NCBI RefSeq assembly: GCF_019649055.1
Contig: NW_026570225.1
Location: forward strand, 868,001-932,000
Direction of reading: 5' to 3'
From: Paramacrobiotus metropolitanus
Lineage: Eukaryota > Tardigrada > Eutardigrada > Parachela > Macrobiotidae
DNA: 64,000 nt
The position numbers were made by a program, and so were the translations under genes. Positions 59,693 to 64,000 of the stretch are shown piece after piece; position 1 is the first letter of the stretch, and each line of letters starts with the position of its first letter. A model generated the notes under the pieces. That model saw only the letters and a list, made by a program, of their open reading frames with translations, searched no databases and had not been told where the DNA came from.

Positions 59693-62600
59693 TGGGCAGG
59701 GATTTATGAAAACGGGAGAGCGGTGATGGCGATGCGATGCGTGTGCCTGTGTACGGCGCCGCAGTTGATCCAACGTTGATAGGGTTCATCGTGGGTTGGT
59801 ACGTGCAAAATCCCTACCGCCACACATACTGTTATGCTGTGAGCAGACGGCATTAACCTATCTGGCGTTGAGTTAGGTGGAAAACGCTGGTCTACCTGGT
59901 TCCTATGTTGTTTTTTCTTCCTGGCCAAAGTAGCCGCCTATTCTGTCGACATCTCGTCATCATCTCTCTACCTCGCAGTTTTCTTCTTTCGTTTTAACAA
60001 AGCCCTGCTAACCGGAAATCATCGCTAAAGGATGTTCTGTGAGGCGCTTTATATCGCGGCATGCTGGATTGTGCCCGTTTAACGGTTGGGATTAGTTGGG
60101 AAGTTGCAGCACACACAGCGGTATAGCCAGATTTTCCTCTGCTCACTTTAGTACCTGCCTGCATCCCGTTGGTTTCCTCTCGGTCTGTGTTGTATTTTGC
60201 GTCTGAACGTGTAAATGTGTGCCTATATGTGTGAGTGATGCATGTGGTTCGGCAGTCCACTGCAGACGGGAGCATATTTGCCATGATGGGTGCGAGAGCT
60301 GTTAATTTGATGATTTGCCGTGGATATTAAAATCGCAACACTGCCAAACGGGGTGCTGGCAACAAAAGACATCCATTTCCCTATTACGCAGATATATACG
60401 CTGGAGAGGCCAATCGGTCGCTGCTTAACACCTTCACACTGTCAGCCGCCGTGCACAAAAACGCGCTTATACGGCTGCAACGTGTGGCCGGATTTTGTGA
60501 GACAGAAAGGGGAAGAGAGAGAGTGAACGGGAAAATTGTGATTAGCCGTCGTTATCAAGGTGATAAATTCACCCATGGATGTTGTGCCTGTTTGTTTGAT
60601 CCCGGCGTATTGGCTCTTCTGATTCCGTATACGTAGTGTGTTTTTTGTGAGCATACTAAATGGATAAATGTTCAGCGATGGCGTAACGCTGCAGCTCCTA
60701 GCTGTCGGATTACATGCAACGACTCTTGTGCTGTGTGCATGCAGAGCCTATAGGCTACGGTGAAGTGTTCCTTAATGCAGAATATATCTTCCTACCGGAA
60801 TAATTGACCCAGCAGATCCGTGCTTTCCTCTACCTTGGTGCGGATTTCATCCTTCAGATTGTCAGAGGATGAAATATGCATTAAAAATAGTTAATAAGTA
60901 ACCTGTCTTCCCTGATCAGCGGATTATACATGTACACGCGTCAAACGGATTAATTATCTTACTCACGGTGCTGTGCCGGGTTGATTAGTTATTATCTTTG
61001 CTAACGGGATCCCTCTCTCACTTGCAGATTACGGATTGTGTAAGTACAGCACGAGATGGCCTTTCCATTTAATTTTATAGAAGTAAATAGCTTCTTCAGG
61101 TTACAGTAGACGTACTGCTTCCATTTTTCCTGTATGGCAATGATATTTCGGTTCGCTATTGTCCAGAACATTTCACTTCCTTCATATCAAACGCTGAAAT
61201 AGCGCACGTACTTTGTACGTCTTCAGATTGCAAAGTGTAGTGGAATTGTTTAGGGAACAGGTGGACAGGTGTGAACATTTTTGTCAAAATCGGTTACCGA
61301 CATTACCGTCTACCCGGGCACTATCGACGTCAGTTCTTACTTCTTAATGGTGGGAATGTAATAATTAAGTTAGGCATGTGCGTGATATCCTTATAGGGAA
61401 AGTCAGTCCGAGTACGACGTATTAGTTCAATCACGGAAATTTGTTTTTTCGGGAACTGCCCTAATTATTTTGTTGCATCGATTAATCATCAACAGATCGT
61501 TATGCGAAGTGGTTCCGGATCAATACTGCATATGCAGTTTTGCTGCTGCAATAAAATAGCGTCAAGCGTTATACTGTTGCTTACTAGCGTCCGTCTCCAT
61601 CAGTTGTAGTTATTATGAAAAAAGAACAAACACTTAACAAATTATTGAATATCCGCGTTTGCATGAGGCACTTTTTCTGAATAGATTGCATATTGGCGTA
61701 TTTAGAATAATAATTCTCCGTTGGATCAACAGCATGTGTAAGATGTGGTTTTTCCCAACATTCAGCTTTAATGTACCGGTGTGCCGTGTGCCCTTCACAC
61801 ACAGAACTTAAATAAGTAGATGTGCGTACATATCTGACCACGTGAAGCTAACTGAAAATTCGGCATTGAGAACACCTTTTCTCCGCACGTGTGAACGTGC
61901 ATTAATACGTTTCTCCCAGCCTAACTGGACTTCAAAATAATTATCAAGATCAGATTAGAAACTAATGGTGACACGGCAGATTGTTTGCTTATTGTGTTAA
62001 CTTCGATGTTAATAAAATGTTTTATCTATTTTTGCTACTAAATAGTGATGTAAGCTCTCGCGAAAGCTTAACGCGATAGTGTAACGAAACATGTGCAGTT
62101 GTGCACAGCTTGCGCATCTTTTGAGGGGGCCCTAAACAAAACAAGCCGCATATTTGACGTGATTAATTGTTAGACAACTTTTTTAACTGCGGTGCATGAT
62201 ACTTCCATTTAAGAAAACGTTTCATGTGGCGCCTTTAAGTAGATTAAAAAGAAGAGGGCAAATTTGAAAGGCGGTATGGCAAATTGCTGCGCAAATTCGG
62301 TTGGATAAGCACACAGTACGCTGTCCCTCTCAGTCTAATTACTGCAGTGTCTTGGAAGAAAAACGCCGGGAGCCAACTGATGGCTCCTTAAGTACTTCCC
62401 TTTGACTTCTCCTTTATTGCTGCTGCACAATGAATGTGCAATGTATTAAAAAATGCGTTTTCTAGCACCTTTTAAAAAGAAAAGTAATTTGGCCTTAATA
62501 TTGGCTGACAGACAGGCAGATGTCAGTCACTTAACTGATTTGCATGTGCTTGCTTGACAACATTTTACGGAAAGAATTGGGCTCACGTAAAGGTAATTTG

Positions 62601-62833
62601 TTCGGCATCCGTATTAGGAAGTTATTTAATGTGCATATCAAAAATTAATTTTATGCACAAGGTACAAGATATACTTGTAAAATCATAATTATAGTAGTTG
62701 AACGTGTACTGTAGCTGAAGCCGTTTGCAGTGGATTAGGTTTTGTGGAAAACATCGTGTATTGTATTCTTAGCAGTTACGTGCACAAGTAGGTATGTACC
62801 GTCGACCACTCATCCACCTTTCGCGTTTTGCAG

Positions 62834-63585
62834 ATTTCAAAACATCCGGAGCAGTCGCAAATTTGGCACAACGAGAATATTTATTGGGTAAATTAATTGA
62901 TTACGCAAGGCGTTTTTTCAATAAATACAAGCAGCATCTGCTCTTAATTAACTATAACCTATTCTAGGTATTCTGCAGTAATTTTGTATGAAAAGTTAAT
63001 AGCCGCGTAGCGTCCCAGTAAAGATATGTTCAAAATTGAAAAAAACTTATTAAAGCCATATGGCTGACTACGGGTAATCGAAGGAACTTCATGCTATGAA
63101 AGTGTATAACTTGAGTACCTTATTTGTCATATATCATACAATGTGCGTTTATAGGAAATTGATTAAAATTTTCCAGTTTTCGTGTATGTTACTGTTAAGC
63201 GTCTTCTCGGCTTCTTCGAAATTATATTTCAACTCTGCAGGAAGGCTGCAGTTAAGTATCCAAGTTCAACTAATGCAATAATGATTTGCTGATTAATAAA
63301 ATTAATAAATTAAGTATACGGTGTAACTTATGATTTTATAAGGGCGCTTGTGCCTTTGCGACGAAAAAACTAGACTGTTGTAATTACAACTGTAATTAAA
63401 CCAGAAATGTTAAAACTGAAGAAATCCAAAGCTATGGAGGCAGTGGAATTAAAGAAACACAACACTTGTACACTAGCCTCGTCTTTTATTGACAGAAATC
63501 CGAGTACTTCAGACTTTTCAACGAGAAAAGGGAATTGGAAAAGGAAGCCGACGAACTACGGGAATATCTGCGCGAATTCCGAGAA
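62834..63585 (+). CDS. Two coiled-coil exons of a gene continuing past the right edge
   Basis: Exons 62834-62887 (18 codons) and 63496-63585 (30 codons), both phase 0 at each end with good acceptors (ttttgcag, attgacag) and donors (GTAAAT, GTAAGC). They read ISKHPEQSQIWHNENIYW and then a strongly charged helix with FNEKRELEKEADELREYL. The matching phases and heptad pattern make them credible, but I do not recognise the protein. Its 5' exon is probably in the GC-richer block near 59.3 kb or farther left, and the rest lies beyond 64000. Confidence 0.5.
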
Positions 63586-64000
63586 GTAAGCAATAACACT
63601 GACGCAGTACATAATATTATAGATACGTCGATGTAGTGCGGTTAAAGCATGCACTGCATTAGTCCTGGACTGATTTCATGCTCGGGATGCACTGCCGTTT
63701 TCCGCTAGGCTTCCATAACGATACGTGATGACTAATTCACCCATAAAGTACGCACTGCATGTACTCTTCCTGTACCTGCGTTATAAGGGGTCCGCATTTT
63801 CGGAAGCTGGGCTGTCATTCGCTCAATCTCAAAAGGTTTTTTTATCACTTGGTATATCTGTATATATCACCTACTTTTAACGGTGTACTCAATTCAGTGT
63901 CTGATTAAATGGTAAACCGCAAAAAGTATAACTTTTATGTAACAAATCTATTTTCATCTTTATCTGTGTAACAAGTCTGTCACAATGAAATCTATCTTTA
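63586..64000 (+). other. Intron sequence at right edge
   Basis: It follows the GTAAGC donor at 63586. No coding sequence is visible; it is read as the intron of the gene above. Confidence 0.4.

Larger units (their letters stand above)
54965..62833. other. Gene-poor region, 7.9 kb
   Basis: I found no coding sequence with family resemblance. Landmarks are a pre-miRNA-like hairpin (55228-55288), a TTTAG tandem run near 57205, a 48 bp perfect palindrome (58023-58070), a GC-richer block at about 58450-60650 and a GT microsatellite near 59675. The GC-richer block includes a possible non-coding first exon ending at a GTGAGT donor (59531/59532); it could be the promoter of the gene whose coding exons appear at 62834. 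Confidence 0.55.

Noticed and set aside
60770-60875. Minus-strand stretch reading DEIRTKVEESTDLLGQLF before a GTAGGA, like a coiled-coil exon
   Set aside because: Only about 20 codons, with no good acceptor in the right frame and no neighbouring exon. It could be chance; left unannotated.

Overview
This is eukaryotic nuclear DNA from a small invertebrate. Every recognisable gene except one is split by introns of roughly 55-400 bp with GT-AG (twice GC-AG) boundaries. The proteins are animal ones: SARM1, the histone demethylase UTX/KDM6A, BORCS8, methylsterol monooxygenase, a PXK-type pseudokinase, animal heme peroxidases and rhodopsin-family receptors. There are no bacterial operons, CRISPR arrays or rRNA, and I found no convincing tRNA. 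A compact ecdysozoan such as a tardigrade is my best guess, but that is inference. All exon structures below were built by hand from reading frames, splice motifs and remembered family sequences; every multi-exon model keeps frame across all its introns.

Layout. 0.4-3.5 kb (+): the 3' part of a SARM1 NADase gene. 4.1-4.7 kb (-): an intronless BORCS8 gene, head-to-head with UTX; the 1.2 kb between them holds a 280 bp hAT-type MITE with an 8 bp target-site duplication. 5.9-17.3 kb (+): complete UTX/KDM6A in 14 exons, with one 5.8 kb intron. 18.55-19.7 kb: a broken receptor gene. 20.1-29.8 kb (-): two tandem secreted heme peroxidases. The downstream one (A) looks catalytically intact; the upstream one (B) has Tyr where the proximal heme His should be. 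33.0-41.8 kb (+): three tandem paralogous seven-transmembrane receptors; the broken gene at 18.55 kb is a fourth family member. 42.5-44.05 kb (-): methylsterol monooxygenase, convergent with the third receptor. 45.5-49.7 kb (-): a PXK-like PX/pseudokinase gene. 53.6-55.0 kb (+): an unrecognised coiled-coil gene. 55-62.8 kb: gene-poor DNA with palindromes, a pre-miRNA-like hairpin and a GC-richer block. 62.8-63.6 kb (+): two phase-0 coiled-coil exons of a gene running off the right edge.

The genes are ordinary monocistronic units with no shared pathway. The two structured regions are the local expansions: peroxidases (two genes plus a 48 bp stray fragment) and orphan receptors (three genes plus a pseudogene). 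They are interleaved, and the stray peroxidase fragment lies inside the receptor pseudogene, so duplication and rearrangement have acted across the whole 18-42 kb block. The most interesting items are peroxidase B's remodelled proximal heme pocket, the divergent receptor family, the hAT MITE, and two spacer-less palindromes at 52.4 and 58.0 kb.
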